Assembly (NCBI RefSeq): GCF_001544695.2
Contig: NZ_FCOM02000057.1
Span: forward strand, 1-50,304
Length of the DNA stretch: 50,304 nucleotides
From: Caballeronia arvi
GTDB taxonomy: Bacteria > Pseudomonadota > Gammaproteobacteria > Burkholderiales > Burkholderiaceae
Reading direction: 5' to 3'
Under the pieces are notes generated by a model that worked only from the letters and a program-made list of their open reading frames with translations, did no database searches and was not told the DNA's origin. The position numbers were made by a program, and so were the translations under genes. Numbering within the stretch: position 1 is the first letter of the stretch; each line of letters starts with the position of its first letter. Below, one piece after another: positions 18,228 to 26,596 of the stretch.

Positions 18228-18857
18228 TCAGTGCCGCACGAGCGCCATCATCGCGCCGAAGCCGACGAACACGCCGCCCGTCAGCCGGTTGAACGCCTGC
18301 GCGACGCTCGCGCTCTTCAGCTTGTCGCCGATGCGCGCGCCCAGTCCCGCATACACCGCGTACCAGCTCACTTCGATGACCGCGAACGTCGACACGAGCA
18401 CCGCGAACTGCGGCAACACCGGACGGCTTGCGTCGATGAACTGCGGCAGCAGCGCCGCCGCGAAGAGAATCGCCTTCGGATTGCTGCTTGCGACGAGAAA
18501 GCCATTGCGAAAGAGCGTCGCGCGTTTCACCGATGGCGTGCCCGCGCTTTCATCGCGGACATCGATCGCGCTTGCTTTCGCGCGCCAGCTTTTCACGCCG
18601 AGCCAGACGAGATACGCCGCGCCGGCCAGACGCAACGTGTCGAAGAGACGCGGCCACGCTTCGAGAAACACGCTGAGCCCCGCCGCCGATACCGACAGCA
18701 TGATGACGAGCGCCGTGAGACAACCGGCCATCGTGGCCGTCGAGCGCCTGAGGCCGTGCCGCGCCCCGTGCGTCATCACGAGCAGCATGTTGGGACCGGG
18801 GATCGCTGATACGACGAATACGGTGGCGACGAACAGCCACCAGAGATGCAGGCTCAT
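18228..18857 (-). CDS. LysE/RhtB-family amino acid exporter
   Basis: A 209-residue inner-membrane protein with about six hydrophobic segments. The family signature near the N-terminus is seen: SAIPGPNMLLVMTHGARHG at about residues 17-35, with the conserved G-P-N. A second landmark is SNPKAILFAAALLPQFID at about residues 122-139. RhtB/LysE transporters export amino acids or homoserine lactones; the substrate cannot be told here. It lies 79 bases downstream of a minus-strand dehydrogenase gene and could be cotranscribed. Confidence 0.92.
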   Translation of the reverse strand: MSLHLWWLFVATVFVVSAIPGPNMLLVMTHGARHGLRRSTATMAGCLTALVIMLSVSAAGLSVFLEAWPRLFDTLRLAGAAYLVWLGVKSWRAKASAIDVRDESAGTPSVKRATLFRNGFLVASSNPKAILFAAALLPQFIDASRPVLPQFAVLVSTFAVIEVSWYAVYAGLGARIGDKLKSASVAQAFNRLTGGVFVGFGAMMALVRH

Positions 18858-18936
18858 TGCGGCGTGGCGAGGAAGTTGAACGGATTCGCATTATGCCGTC
18901 CGCCCGCCTTCGCCACGACATCGATTTGATTCGAAA

Positions 18937-19809
18937 TCAGCGCCCCGCGCGACGCGCCGCCACTTGTCCGAGCACGGCGAAGTCCTTGTCGCCGTCGCCG
19001 TGAGCGATGGCGTCGACGAGGTTGTCGCGCACGACGCTCGCCACGGGCAGCGGCACGTTCACGGCATCGCCGGCGGCGATCGCGAGGCGCACGTCCTTCA
19101 GCCCGAGCCGCGCCCTGAAGAGTGCGGGTTCGTAGCGGCGCTCGGCGATCATCTTGCCGTAGCCCTGATACACCGGCCCCGGAAACAGCGAATTCGTGAT
19201 GACGTCGAGAAACGTCTGCGCCTCGATGCCGTGGCCGCTCACGAGCGCCGCCGCTTCGCCGAAGCTTTCGATCGCCGACGCCAACATGAAATTCGCCGCG
19301 AGCTTGAGCACGTTCGCGTGCTGCGGCTCGCTGCCGACGCGCCAGGTTTTCTGGCCGAGCGCATCGAGAACGGGCTGCACCCGGTCGATCGCATCGCTCG
19401 CGCCGGCCGCGAGAATGTTGAGCTTGCCGGCCGCCGCGACGTCCGGCCGCCCGAGCACCGGCGCGGCGACATACGCGACGCCGTGTTGCGCGTGCAGTTC
19501 GGCGAGTTCGACGGCGAGCGCCGCGGAAATCGTCGCCATGTTGACGTGCACGAGGCCCTTCGGCGCGTGCTTGACGAGGCCGCCATCGACGAGCACCGAG
19601 CGCAGCGCGTGGTCGTCGGCGAGCATGGAGAACGCGGCGTCGCCGGCGAACGCCTGCTCGGGCGTATCGACCACCGACGCGCCCTGATCCGCGAGCGCGC
19701 GCGTCTTGTCGCGTGAGCGGTTCCAGACGCGCACCGTGTGCCCCGCCTTGAGCGCGTTGCTCGCCATCGCGCCGCCCATTTCGCCCAAACCGATAAATCC
19801 GATATCCAT
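18937..19809 (-). CDS. 3-hydroxyisobutyrate dehydrogenase-like NAD(P) oxidoreductase
   Basis: A 290-residue beta-hydroxyacid dehydrogenase. The nucleotide-binding loop is GFIGLGEMGGAMASNALKAG at about residues 4-23. The substrate motif region, ALAVELAELHAQHGVAYVAAPVLG with the conserved D replaced by A in VAAPVLGRP, is at about residues 110-125. The catalytic lysine lies in NVLKLAANFMLAS at about residues 166-178. The second half is the all-helical dimer domain. The start at 19809 is the ATG before the nucleotide loop; a longer upstream reading overlaps the divergent gene. Substrate unknown; the D-to-A change in the substrate loop is common in GLYR-type and imine reductase relatives. Confidence 0.87.
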   Translation of the reverse strand: MDIGFIGLGEMGGAMASNALKAGHTVRVWNRSRDKTRALADQGASVVDTPEQAFAGDAAFSMLADDHALRSVLVDGGLVKHAPKGLVHVNMATISAALAVELAELHAQHGVAYVAAPVLGRPDVAAAGKLNILAAGASDAIDRVQPVLDALGQKTWRVGSEPQHANVLKLAANFMLASAIESFGEAAALVSGHGIEAQTFLDVITNSLFPGPVYQGYGKMIAERRYEPALFRARLGLKDVRLAIAAGDAVNVPLPVASVVRDNLVDAIAHGDGDKDFAVLGQVAARRAGR

Positions 19810-19920
19810 GCTTGTGTGCTCCTTTGCCTTGTCTGCCGCCGCGCGGGCCTTGGTCCCTGGAGAACCAGTAGAGCACATCGAAGTGAAGCGCGCAGGAACG
19901 CGCAATGCGATACTGGCTGG

Positions 19921-20715
19921 ATGGTCAAGGCGCAGTTTCACTTCCATCGTGAACTGAACGATTTCCTCGCTCGATCGCAGCGCGGGCACACGTTCGCGTG
20001 CGCGTACGCCAAGTCGTCATCGACGAAACACATGATCGAGGCGCTCGGCGTGCCGCACACGGAAGTCGGATTGATCGTGCGCAACGGCCTGCCGACCGGC
20101 TTCGACACGCTGATCGAAGCCAACGATCTCATCGAGATTTATCCGACGCGCCACGCGCCCGAAGGCATGGCGAACGGCGCGCTGCTGCTGCGGCCGCCGC
20201 TGCCCGCGACCGATCTGCGTTTCATCGCCGATGCGCATCTCGGCGGGCTCGCGCAACTGCTGCGGCTCGCGGGCTTCGATACGCGTTACGACAACAATTT
20301 CCCCGACGATGAAATCGAACAGCTCGCGCACGACGAAGCGCGCATCGTGCTCACGCGCGATCGCGAGTTGCTGAAGCGCCGCACCGTGCTGCGCGGCTGC
20401 TACGTGCGCACGCTGCAGCCCGACGAGCAGTTTCGCGAAGTGTCGGCGCGCTTCGATCTCGCGCCGCATGTGCGCGCATTTCGCCTTTGCCTGATGTGCA
20501 ACGCGCCCTTGCGTCGTGCCGGACCTGGCGATATCGACGGCCGCGTGCCCGACGGTGTGCGCGAGCGGCATACGCGCTTTGTCACCTGCGACGTGTGTCG
20601 TCGCGTGTTCTGGGAAGGCTCGCACTGGCGGCGCATGCGCGCACGCATCGACGCGCTGGCGGTTCCGTACAATACGGGCCTTTCTACTCAATCGTCGCCC
20701 GGGAGCATCGCGTGA
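19921..20715 (+). CDS. Mut7-C RNase-domain protein with N-terminal ubiquitin-like domain
   Basis: A 264-residue protein. The first about 85 residues match the Mut7-C ubiquitin-like domain (MVKAQFHFHRELNDFL). Residues about 95-245 are the Mut7-C domain, a PIN-like nuclease fold: FIADAHLGGLAQLLRLAGFD, then IVLTRDRELLKRR. It ends with a zinc ribbon, CLMCN and CDVCRRVFWEGSHWRRM. The fold predicts RNase activity but the family has little direct biochemistry. The start at 19921 begins the conserved domain; longer readings cross into the divergent dehydrogenase gene. Its TGA overlaps the GTG start of the next gene. Confidence 0.88.
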   Translation: MVKAQFHFHRELNDFLARSQRGHTFACAYAKSSSTKHMIEALGVPHTEVGLIVRNGLPTGFDTLIEANDLIEIYPTRHAPEGMANGALLLRPPLPATDLRFIADAHLGGLAQLLRLAGFDTRYDNNFPDDEIEQLAHDEARIVLTRDRELLKRRTVLRGCYVRTLQPDEQFREVSARFDLAPHVRAFRLCLMCNAPLRRAGPGDIDGRVPDGVRERHTRFVTCDVCRRVFWEGSHWRRMRARIDALAVPYNTGLSTQSSPGSIA

Positions 20716-20981
20716 ACAAATTCCAGCTGGAACAGAACAAGGCCTTCAAACTCGCCAACGATTTGAAGCAAGGCGGACGAGGACGCGCGGGCGCGGCGGA
20801 CGCGCAGAAGGTCGATCGGCGCGAGCAGCGCAAGCTCGATCAGGCGAAAGGACTCGTGCCGTTTGCCTGCAAGCTCGATGAAAAGCTGGTGAAGCAGTTG
20901 AAAGAGCGCGCCGAAGCGCATGAAGGCGGGATGACGGACGTGCTGACGGAGTTGCTGGTGAAGGCGGGGCTGGAGGGGTAA
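20712..20981 (+). CDS. Small helical protein, translationally coupled to the Mut7-C gene
   Basis: An 89-residue protein, basic and rich in lysine, glutamine and alanine. The GTG start at 20712 overlaps the stop of the Mut7-C gene (GTGA), with a GGGAG ribosome binding site at 20700-20704, so translation is coupled. Residues about 1-50 look like a long charged helix (KLANDLKQGGRGRAGAADAQ). The end, KLVKQLKERAEAHEGGMTDV, looks like a ribbon-helix-helix or other short dimer motif. I cannot name a family. Coupling to a nuclease-fold gene hints at a joint RNA-related role, but this is inference. Confidence 0.65.
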   Translation: MNKFQLEQNKAFKLANDLKQGGRGRAGAADAQKVDRREQRKLDQAKGLVPFACKLDEKLVKQLKERAEAHEGGMTDVLTELLVKAGLEG

Positions 20982-20990
20982 GTCGCGTCG

Positions 20991-21257
20991 CTATTTGTCG
21001 CCGTAGTGGCCGCGGCAGTGGAAGACGACAAGAAGCTCATCCGTGACGTCGTACACCAGGCGATTCTTCTCGTCTATGCGGCGCGACCACGCCTTCTCGT
21101 GCTTGAGCCGCTCGGGCTTGCCCGTTCCCTTGAACGGGCTGCGGCAGCACTCGTTAATCAGGCCCGTCAGTTTCTCGAAGATTTTCGCATCCGAACCGCG
21201 CCAGAAATGATAGTCGCGCCAACTCGGCATTAAAAACTTCACGCCGCGCGCCATCAT
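20991..21257 (-). CDS. yoeB: Txe/YoeB-family mRNA interferase toxin
   Basis: An 88-residue RelE-superfamily toxin. All YoeB catalytic positions are present: Glu49 in GKPERLKH, Arg66 in KNRLVYDV, and His84-Tyr85 in CRGHYG. The WSRRIDEKNRLVYDV segment is diagnostic. YoeB cuts mRNA at the ribosomal A site when its antitoxin is degraded. The start overlaps the stop of the upstream gene by four bases (ATGA, 21254-21257), as is usual for an antitoxin-toxin pair. Compared with E. coli YoeB, it has about five extra residues at the N-terminus; translation could start at the second ATG. Confidence 0.93.
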   Translation of the reverse strand: MMARGVKFLMPSWRDYHFWRGSDAKIFEKLTGLINECCRSPFKGTGKPERLKHEKAWSRRIDEKNRLVYDVTDELLVVFHCRGHYGDK

Positions 21258-21643
21258 CCGACCTGTTTCGTTCGCCTGGCAAACAGGCTGCGGAGCATAT
21301 CGACGGGCGAGATTCTTTGCGCTCGCGTTCCGCTTTCGATTTTCCGCTTGCGCGGCACTCGCTCCGACATCTCGCCGTGCGACGCTTCTTCATCTTCGAG
21401 ATCTTCCGGCGTAAGGAACCTGATTCCCTGTGCCTTCATCTGTTCGAGCGCCTCATCGACATGCCGCCGGCATAGTTCGTTTTCGACCAGTTCGAGCCGG
21501 TCAACATACAGCGCCAGCCTTTCCCTCGACACCACGACGAGCTCCTCCGAATCCAGCAGCGGCATCGCGCCCCACTCGCTCAACCGCCCCGCCTCCCGCG
21601 CTTCGTGATAGTCACGTTCGATTAATTCAACCATCCTAACCAT
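21254..21643 (-). CDS. Putative antitoxin partner of YoeB, atypical
   Basis: A 129-residue protein directly upstream of and overlapping yoeB. Usual YefM antitoxins are about 83-90 residues. Here residues 32-72 (SEELVVVSRERLALYVDRL and onward) faintly resemble the middle and end of Phd/YefM proteins, where a V-V-V-S-R-E strand is followed by helices. The first 30 residues do not look like a normal Phd/YefM DNA-binding start. Residues 80-129 are acidic then very basic, with no counterpart that I know. The ATGA overlap and order support antitoxin function. The family call is uncertain. ATG at 21643 has AGGGTAGG upstream. Confidence 0.6.
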   Translation of the reverse strand: MVRMVELIERDYHEAREAGRLSEWGAMPLLDSEELVVVSRERLALYVDRLELVENELCRRHVDEALEQMKAQGIRFLTPEDLEDEEASHGEMSERVPRKRKIESGTRAQRISPVDMLRSLFARRTKQVG

Positions 21644-21736
21644 TTCCTACCCTCGCTCACGTACAACGATGCGCAGATTATCACCGCCAACGCCCGCGCT
21701 GCGCCACCTGTCCGAACGGATTAGGAACAAACGCCA

Positions 21737-22048
21737 TCAAACGCTTCCTTCCTTTTCGATCACCAGAATCCGCGCCTCGCCGACCGGTTCCGCGAAATGC
21801 TCATCGCCGGCCTGTGCGTGGAAGATATCGCCCCCGCGCAGCGTCAGCGTGCGCTCGCCTTCCGCATCGCGCACGTGCATGCGCACTTCGCCCTGCATGA
21901 CGGCGAATACTTCCTCGCCATCGTTCACGTGCCATTTGTACGGCTCGTTCGTCCAGTGCAGACGGCACGATGTGCCGTTCATCACGCAGATATCGAGCGC
22001 GCCCCACGCGCGTTCGGCCGTGAACTTGCCGCTTTCGATCACTTTCAT
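21737..22048 (-). CDS. Cupin-domain protein
   Basis: A 103-residue single-domain cupin. Metal-site residues are partly visible: KWHVNDGEEVFAVMQGEVRMHV at about residues 39-60 gives His40, Glu45 or Glu46, and the second motif has HAQAGDEHFAEPVG with His77 and His84. It starts 11 bases after the stop of the MHS transporter, so the two form an operon. Such small cupins often act as isomerases or sensors for the transported substrate. The specific role is unknown. Confidence 0.8.
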   Translation of the reverse strand: MKVIESGKFTAERAWGALDICVMNGTSCRLHWTNEPYKWHVNDGEEVFAVMQGEVRMHVRDAEGERTLTLRGGDIFHAQAGDEHFAEPVGEARILVIEKEGSV

Positions 22049-22059
22049 TTGATTGCCGC

Positions 22060-23349
22060 CTAACGGATGAAATCGCGCGCTTCGTCGACGTCCGCGTGAC
22101 GCGTCGCCGGAATGCACGACACCGCGATCAGCGAGAGCGCGAGCCCGCCCATCACGTAGAAGGTGGGCGCAAGTTGCGATTCCGTGACGCGAATCAGCCA
22201 CGTCACGATGAACTGCCCGAAGCCGCCGAAGATCATCACCGCGATGTTGTACGCAAGCGAAAGCCCCGTCGAGCGCACGTGCGCCGGAAAAAGCTCGGCG
22301 ATCAGCGCGCCGAACGGCCCATAGTAGCCCGAGAGCGCGATCGACAGCAGTGCCTGCACGATGATGAGCCGCATCACGCTCGGCTCCGCGGCGAGCCACG
22401 CGAACAGCGGATAGATGATGACGAACGTGATCGCGAGCGACCACATCGAAAGGCCCTTGCGCCCGATGCGATCCGACCACGCGCCCGCGACCGGCGAGAG
22501 CACCGTCAACAGCAGATTGCCGACGATCAGCGCCGTGAACGACTGCCCGAATGGCAACTTCAGTTGCTTGACGGCGAACGTCGGCAGATAGGCGATCAGC
22601 ACGTACACGGTCACCGTCAACGCGATCACCGAGCCGAGCCCGCACAGCACTTCGCGGCTATGCGTGCCGAACACTTCGCCGAGCGTCGCGCGGCGCGCGG
22701 TCTTTTTCGCGTGCAGGAACGCTTCGGTATCGGCCATGTTGCGGCGGATATACAGCCCGATAGGCCCGATGATGAGACCGAGAATGAACGGCACGCGCCA
22801 GCCCCACGATTCGAGCGCTTCGGGCGAAAGGCCGCGCGAGATCGCCGAACCGACGATCGCGCCGAGCAGCAGCGACGCCGCCTGGCTCGCCATCTGGAAG
22901 CTGCCGTAGAAGCCGCGTTTCGAGAACGGCGCCGCTTCGATCAGGAGCGCGGTCGAGCTGCCGAACTCGCCGCCCGCCGAGAAGCCCTGCAGAAGCCGCG
23001 CGAACACGATGACGAGCGGCGCGCCGATGCCGATCGCGGAATACGGCGGCGCTATCGCGAGCAGGAGAATGCCGAGCGTCATCAGCCCGATGACGAGTGT
23101 CAGCGCGGCCTTGCGCCCCGCGCGATCCGCATAGAGACCGAGCACGATGCCGCCGACCGGCCGCATCACGAATGCGACGCCGAAAGTCGCCGTCGTCAGA
23201 AGAATCGATGAGTAGTCGCTGTCGCTCGGAAAGAACAGGCGCGCGATGACCACCGTCATGAAGCCGAACACCGTGAAGTCGTACCACTCAAGCGCGTTGC
23301 CGATGACCGCCGCCGTCACGGCGCGCGGGTTCAATGGTCTTCCGGGCAT
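22060..23349 (-). CDS. MFS transporter, metabolite:H+ symporter (MHS) family
   Basis: A 429-residue membrane protein with 12 hydrophobic segments. The MHS hallmark NALEWYDFTVFGFM is at about residues 18-31, and the loop 2-3 motif GLYADRAGRKAALT at about residues 70-83. The ARLLQGFSAGGEFGSSTALL segment at about residues 138-157 also matches the family, whose members import citrate, dicarboxylates, proline/betaine or shikimate. It is the first gene of an operon with the cupin. Substrate unknown. Confidence 0.92.
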   Translation of the reverse strand: MPGRPLNPRAVTAAVIGNALEWYDFTVFGFMTVVIARLFFPSDSDYSSILLTTATFGVAFVMRPVGGIVLGLYADRAGRKAALTLVIGLMTLGILLLAIAPPYSAIGIGAPLVIVFARLLQGFSAGGEFGSSTALLIEAAPFSKRGFYGSFQMASQAASLLLGAIVGSAISRGLSPEALESWGWRVPFILGLIIGPIGLYIRRNMADTEAFLHAKKTARRATLGEVFGTHSREVLCGLGSVIALTVTVYVLIAYLPTFAVKQLKLPFGQSFTALIVGNLLLTVLSPVAGAWSDRIGRKGLSMWSLAITFVIIYPLFAWLAAEPSVMRLIIVQALLSIALSGYYGPFGALIAELFPAHVRSTGLSLAYNIAVMIFGGFGQFIVTWLIRVTESQLAPTFYVMGGLALSLIAVSCIPATRHADVDEARDFIR

Positions 23350-23568
23350 GCGTTCCCCTAGTCATTGGGTTCGTGCTGGGCCAGCGCCCTCATGCGTGCG
23401 GGCCCGCTCGTCTCGTCGTCCGCGCTTTATAAAGATGCACATGTGCGGCTCTTTTTTGCCTTGGCGAGTGTAAAGACGGATTTTCTCCTGAGCAAGCTAA
23501 TTACAAACGAAGAAAAGCGCGCCGGGCCTTTCGGCCGGGCGCGCTTCCGGACTCATGCCGGTTCTGCG

Positions 23569-23886
23569 TTATGCCTTCTTCACGTAGGCGCTGCACCAGC
23601 CCTTCGATGCGACCTGCTTGCCGGCGAACATCGGGCACGGCGCGTAGGGGTCGCTTGCCTTGCCCTGATAGAACTGACAGTTGCCGCAATCCTGGCCGGC
23701 CGCGTACTTCGCGTACTTGGCCTTGTCGACCTTGCTCGCGTCTTCCTTGTAGCCGAGCGCCTGTGCGGTGGGATCGCTTTCGGGAACTTTGGGCGCGTCG
23801 GCGGCGAGCGCGGCGCGCGACCCGAGCGCGAACGTCGAGGCGACGCCCACGCTGGTAATGAGGAACGTGCGACGTGATGTCTTCAT
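23569..23886 (-). CDS. High-potential iron-sulfur protein (HiPIP)
   Basis: A 105-residue precursor. Residues 1-29 form a Tat signal with the twin-arginine motif SRRTFL at residues 4-9 and cleavage after ALA. The four cluster cysteines are Cys67, Cys70, Cys84 and Cys98, with the HiPIP pattern CxxC and GWCSAY. It is a periplasmic single-electron carrier with a 4Fe-4S cluster of high potential, folded and loaded before export. No oxidase or reaction-centre gene lies nearby. It is a single gene with its own short gaps on both sides. Confidence 0.95.
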   Translation of the reverse strand: MKTSRRTFLITSVGVASTFALGSRAALAADAPKVPESDPTAQALGYKEDASKVDKAKYAKYAAGQDCGNCQFYQGKASDPYAPCPMFAGKQVASKGWCSAYVKKA

Positions 23887-24019
23887 GGTGACTCACTCCA
23901 TGTTGTATTAGGGGATATGCGCCGTTCTTGGCGACGGCGATGTCCGAGCATATCAACCTGGAAGCGAGTCGACGACGTCAAATGTTAGAGATAAGGGACG
24001 AGTGAAAGTCGCATGTAAG

Positions 24020-25120
24020 TCAGCGCGTCATGTCGGCGACGCGCTCGGCGATCGCAAGCGATGCCGTCAGTCCCGGCGACTCGATGCCGAACAGATTCAC
24101 GAGCCCCGGCACGCCGTGCGCCGACTTGCCCTGAATCATGAAATCCGCCGCCGCCTGCCCCGGACCCGAGAGCTTCGGCCGGATGCCGGCATAAGCGGGC
24201 TGCAATGCGTCGTCGGGCAGGCCGGGCCAGTACGCGCGAATCGCGGCGTAGAACGAATCGGCGCGGCGCGGATCGACGTCGTAGTTGAGCGCGGGCACCC
24301 ATTCGACGTCGGGGCCGAACTTCGCCTGCCCGCCGAGATCGATCGTCAGATGCACGCCGAGGCCCGCTTCGTTGGGCATCGGATAAATAAGCCGCTCGAA
24401 TGGCGCGCGACCGCTCACGCTGAAGTAATTGCCTTTCGCGAAGTAGAGCGGCGGCACGTGGCGGTCGTCGAGACCGCGAATGTTGCGCGCGATTTCGTTC
24501 GCATGCAGCCCTGCGCTGTTGATCAGATACGACGCCCGAAAGCGCGTCGGCGACTCGCCGCCCGTCTCGACGATGAAACAGCCCTCGCGCGCGTCGATGG
24601 ACGCGACCGGCGTATGGAACACGATGTTCGCGCCGTGCTTCTCGGCTTCGCCCTGCAGCGCGAGCATGTACTGATGACTATCGACGATGCCCGTCAGCGG
24701 CGAATACACCGCTTCGACGCATTGCAGTTGCGGCTCCATTTCCGCCGCCTGCGCGCCGGTAAGACGCACGAGTCCCTTCACACGATTCTCGGTGCCCTTC
24801 TGCTCCAGCGCAGCGAGTTGCGGCACCTGATTGCGCGCCGTCGCGACGAGCAGCTTGCCGCATTGCCGGTGCGGCACGCCATGCGCCTGACAGAATTCGT
24901 AGAGCATGTCGCGCCCGCGCACGCACAGTTCCGCCTTCAGCGATCCGCGCGGGTAGTAGATGCCCGCGTGGATCACCTCGCTGTTGCGCGAGCTCGTGCC
25001 GATGCCGATGCCCTCGCCCGACTCCAGCACGATGACTTCGCGTCCGCGCATCGCCAGCGCGCGGGCGATCGCCAGTCCGACGGCGCCCGCTCCGATTACC
25101 ACACACTCGATCCGGTCCAT
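24020..25120 (-). CDS. FAD-dependent oxidoreductase, LhgO-like (L-2-hydroxyglutarate oxidase family)
   Basis: A 366-residue flavoprotein of the DAO superfamily. The dinucleotide motif VIGAGAVGLAIARALAMRG lies at about residues 8-26. The family signature TSSRNSEVIHAGIYYPRGSL follows at about residues 42-61, where LhgO and related enzymes bind FAD. The closest characterised family oxidises L-2-hydroxyglutarate to 2-oxoglutarate and passes electrons to quinone; other substrates are possible. The start at 25120 begins the dinucleotide fold. Two short inverted repeats lie in the region upstream. Confidence 0.88.
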   Translation of the reverse strand: MDRIECVVIGAGAVGLAIARALAMRGREVIVLESGEGIGIGTSSRNSEVIHAGIYYPRGSLKAELCVRGRDMLYEFCQAHGVPHRQCGKLLVATARNQVPQLAALEQKGTENRVKGLVRLTGAQAAEMEPQLQCVEAVYSPLTGIVDSHQYMLALQGEAEKHGANIVFHTPVASIDAREGCFIVETGGESPTRFRASYLINSAGLHANEIARNIRGLDDRHVPPLYFAKGNYFSVSGRAPFERLIYPMPNEAGLGVHLTIDLGGQAKFGPDVEWVPALNYDVDPRRADSFYAAIRAYWPGLPDDALQPAYAGIRPKLSGPGQAAADFMIQGKSAHGVPGLVNLFGIESPGLTASLAIAERVADMTR

Positions 25121-25167
25121 GTCTTTTCCCGCCGCAGAATTCTTCCCAATTATTTTACGTTCGGGAC

Positions 25168-25264
25168 TGTTGCGCGATACACAACAAACACACGCAGATT
25201 GCATCGTTTTCCGGTGCAATTCAGAAAAAGGCAAGAATCTGGCCGCCAGATGTCAAAAATGACA
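25168..25264. promoter_or_regulatory. Two inverted repeats upstream of the LhgO-like gene
   Basis: TGTTG at 25168-25172 is inverted as CAACA at 25182-25186, with nine bases between. Further out, TGTCA-AAAA-TGACA at 25251-25264 is a perfect palindrome. Both lie between the start of the oxidoreductase gene and the end of the AAA ATPase gene, so either could be an operator. No regulator gene is adjacent. Confidence 0.35.
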
Positions 25265-25306
25265 GGTTTTGATGGCTTTTTTGGCAATTTCGCAAAACAG
25301 GACTTT

Positions 25307-26284
25307 TTAGAATCCGATCGCCTTCTTGCGCGAATTCCGGTCGAGCTGGATATCGCGCGCCTCGACATGATGCCGTCCATCGATGCGCGCGTTGCCGAAC
25401 GCGTTCAGCATGGCGCGCCGCATGCCGCGCGGCGACGCCCGCGTGAACGCGTCGAGCGGACCGTCGCCGAGCGTTTCCGGAAAGCCCGCGCCCCATGCGT
25501 GCGCGTTGCGGATTTCGGCGTAGATCGTCTGCGCGATGCGCCGCGCGCCCTCGCGGTCCGGCGCCGGAATCTCGTAGACGTTCATGCGGTTCACAAGCGG
25601 CTCGGGAATCGCGCGCGCGTCGTTGGCCGTGGCGATCCACACGACATTGCCCGCGTTGATCGGCACCTCGGCGAATTCGTCGATGAACGTCTGCGCCGTA
25701 TCGTGCTCCAGCAGCGCGTAGAGCGCGCCGAGCGGATCGTATTGCGCGTCGCCGGTCGCCTTGTCGATTTCATCGACGGTAATGACGGGGTTCGCGTAGC
25801 TGCCGTTCACGAGCGCGTCGAAGACCTTGCCGGGCTTCGCATTGCGCCATTGCGACGACGCCCCCGACAGGATCCAGCCCGCCGTCAGCGAACTCATCGC
25901 GACGTAATGACAGGACGTGCCGAGCAGCCGCGCGAGCTGCTTCGCGAAGTGCGTCTTGCCGATGCCGGGCTCGCCGAGCAGCAGCATCGGCATGAGTTCG
26001 AGGCGATCGTCGGTTTCCAGGCACAGCGCGATCTGTTTGCGGATATCGTCGAGCGGCTCTTCGAAATTCGGCAGCGTGGCCGCGAGATCGTCGATGGACG
26101 GCATGCGGTTCGGCTTCACGCAAAAGCGCAGATTGCCCGCCTTGAGCATTTTTTCGTAAGTGGCGCGCAAGGCGTCGCTCGCGCCTTCGGGCAGATCGTT
26201 GAGCGCGGTTTCCACGTCATCGAGACTGTAGACCTTGCTGAACGACGCCACCGAGAGTTCCTGTCTGACCACGGCTGTCGTCAT
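25307..26284 (-). CDS. AAA-family ATPase, stand-alone
   Basis: A 325-residue AAA+ protein. Walker A is GEPGIGKT at residues 104-111 and Walker B is VITVDEID at residues 167-174. The stretch SGASSQWRNAKPGKVFDALV at residues 140-159 resembles the pore region of Lon-type AAA modules, but there is no protease domain. Sensor 1 (WIATANDARAIPEPLVNRM) is at about residues 225-243. No von Willebrand or other typical partner gene is adjacent, so the substrate is unknown. The start is ATG 26284; ATG 26299 is possible. Confidence 0.85.
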   Translation of the reverse strand: MTTAVVRQELSVASFSKVYSLDDVETALNDLPEGASDALRATYEKMLKAGNLRFCVKPNRMPSIDDLAATLPNFEEPLDDIRKQIALCLETDDRLELMPMLLLGEPGIGKTHFAKQLARLLGTSCHYVAMSSLTAGWILSGASSQWRNAKPGKVFDALVNGSYANPVITVDEIDKATGDAQYDPLGALYALLEHDTAQTFIDEFAEVPINAGNVVWIATANDARAIPEPLVNRMNVYEIPAPDREGARRIAQTIYAEIRNAHAWGAGFPETLGDGPLDAFTRASPRGMRRAMLNAFGNARIDGRHHVEARDIQLDRNSRKKAIGF

Positions 26285-26596
26285 GTCACACCCCGTCATT
26301 TTCTTGTGTCGACAAGTCCAGTGTATCGACGCCAAAAGCCCATGCAAGCGAGCAGTCGAACGCGTGTGCTGCTAACCACAATGCGCCGTTTCATCGATAA
26401 AGCCGCGAGCGACGCGCCCTAGTATCATCGTCGGGATCGACGCGGCCGGGCGGGTTCGAAACATGCTGTTTCTTCTGGCGTGCTGAACCCGACGCGCGCC
26501 GCCGTGTCACACGAAATTCGCCGGGAACACCGATCCCGCGGCCGCTCGCCATCGCGCGCCGCCATCCGAACAGTCCGCGCGCAGGAGTCGCTCTCA
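26285..26596. promoter_or_regulatory. Intergenic region between AAA ATPase and an exported-protein gene
   Basis: A 312-base gap between divergent genes. It must contain both promoters. I see no RNA gene, hairpin of note or coding frame that I can support. AGGAG at 26583-26587 is the ribosome binding site of the plus-strand gene. Confidence 0.35.

Noticed and set aside
24002..26422. 806-codon plus-strand frame across the LhgO-like and AAA genes
   Set aside because: It spans two well-supported minus-strand genes and their gap. It has no ribosome binding site or recognisable domain.
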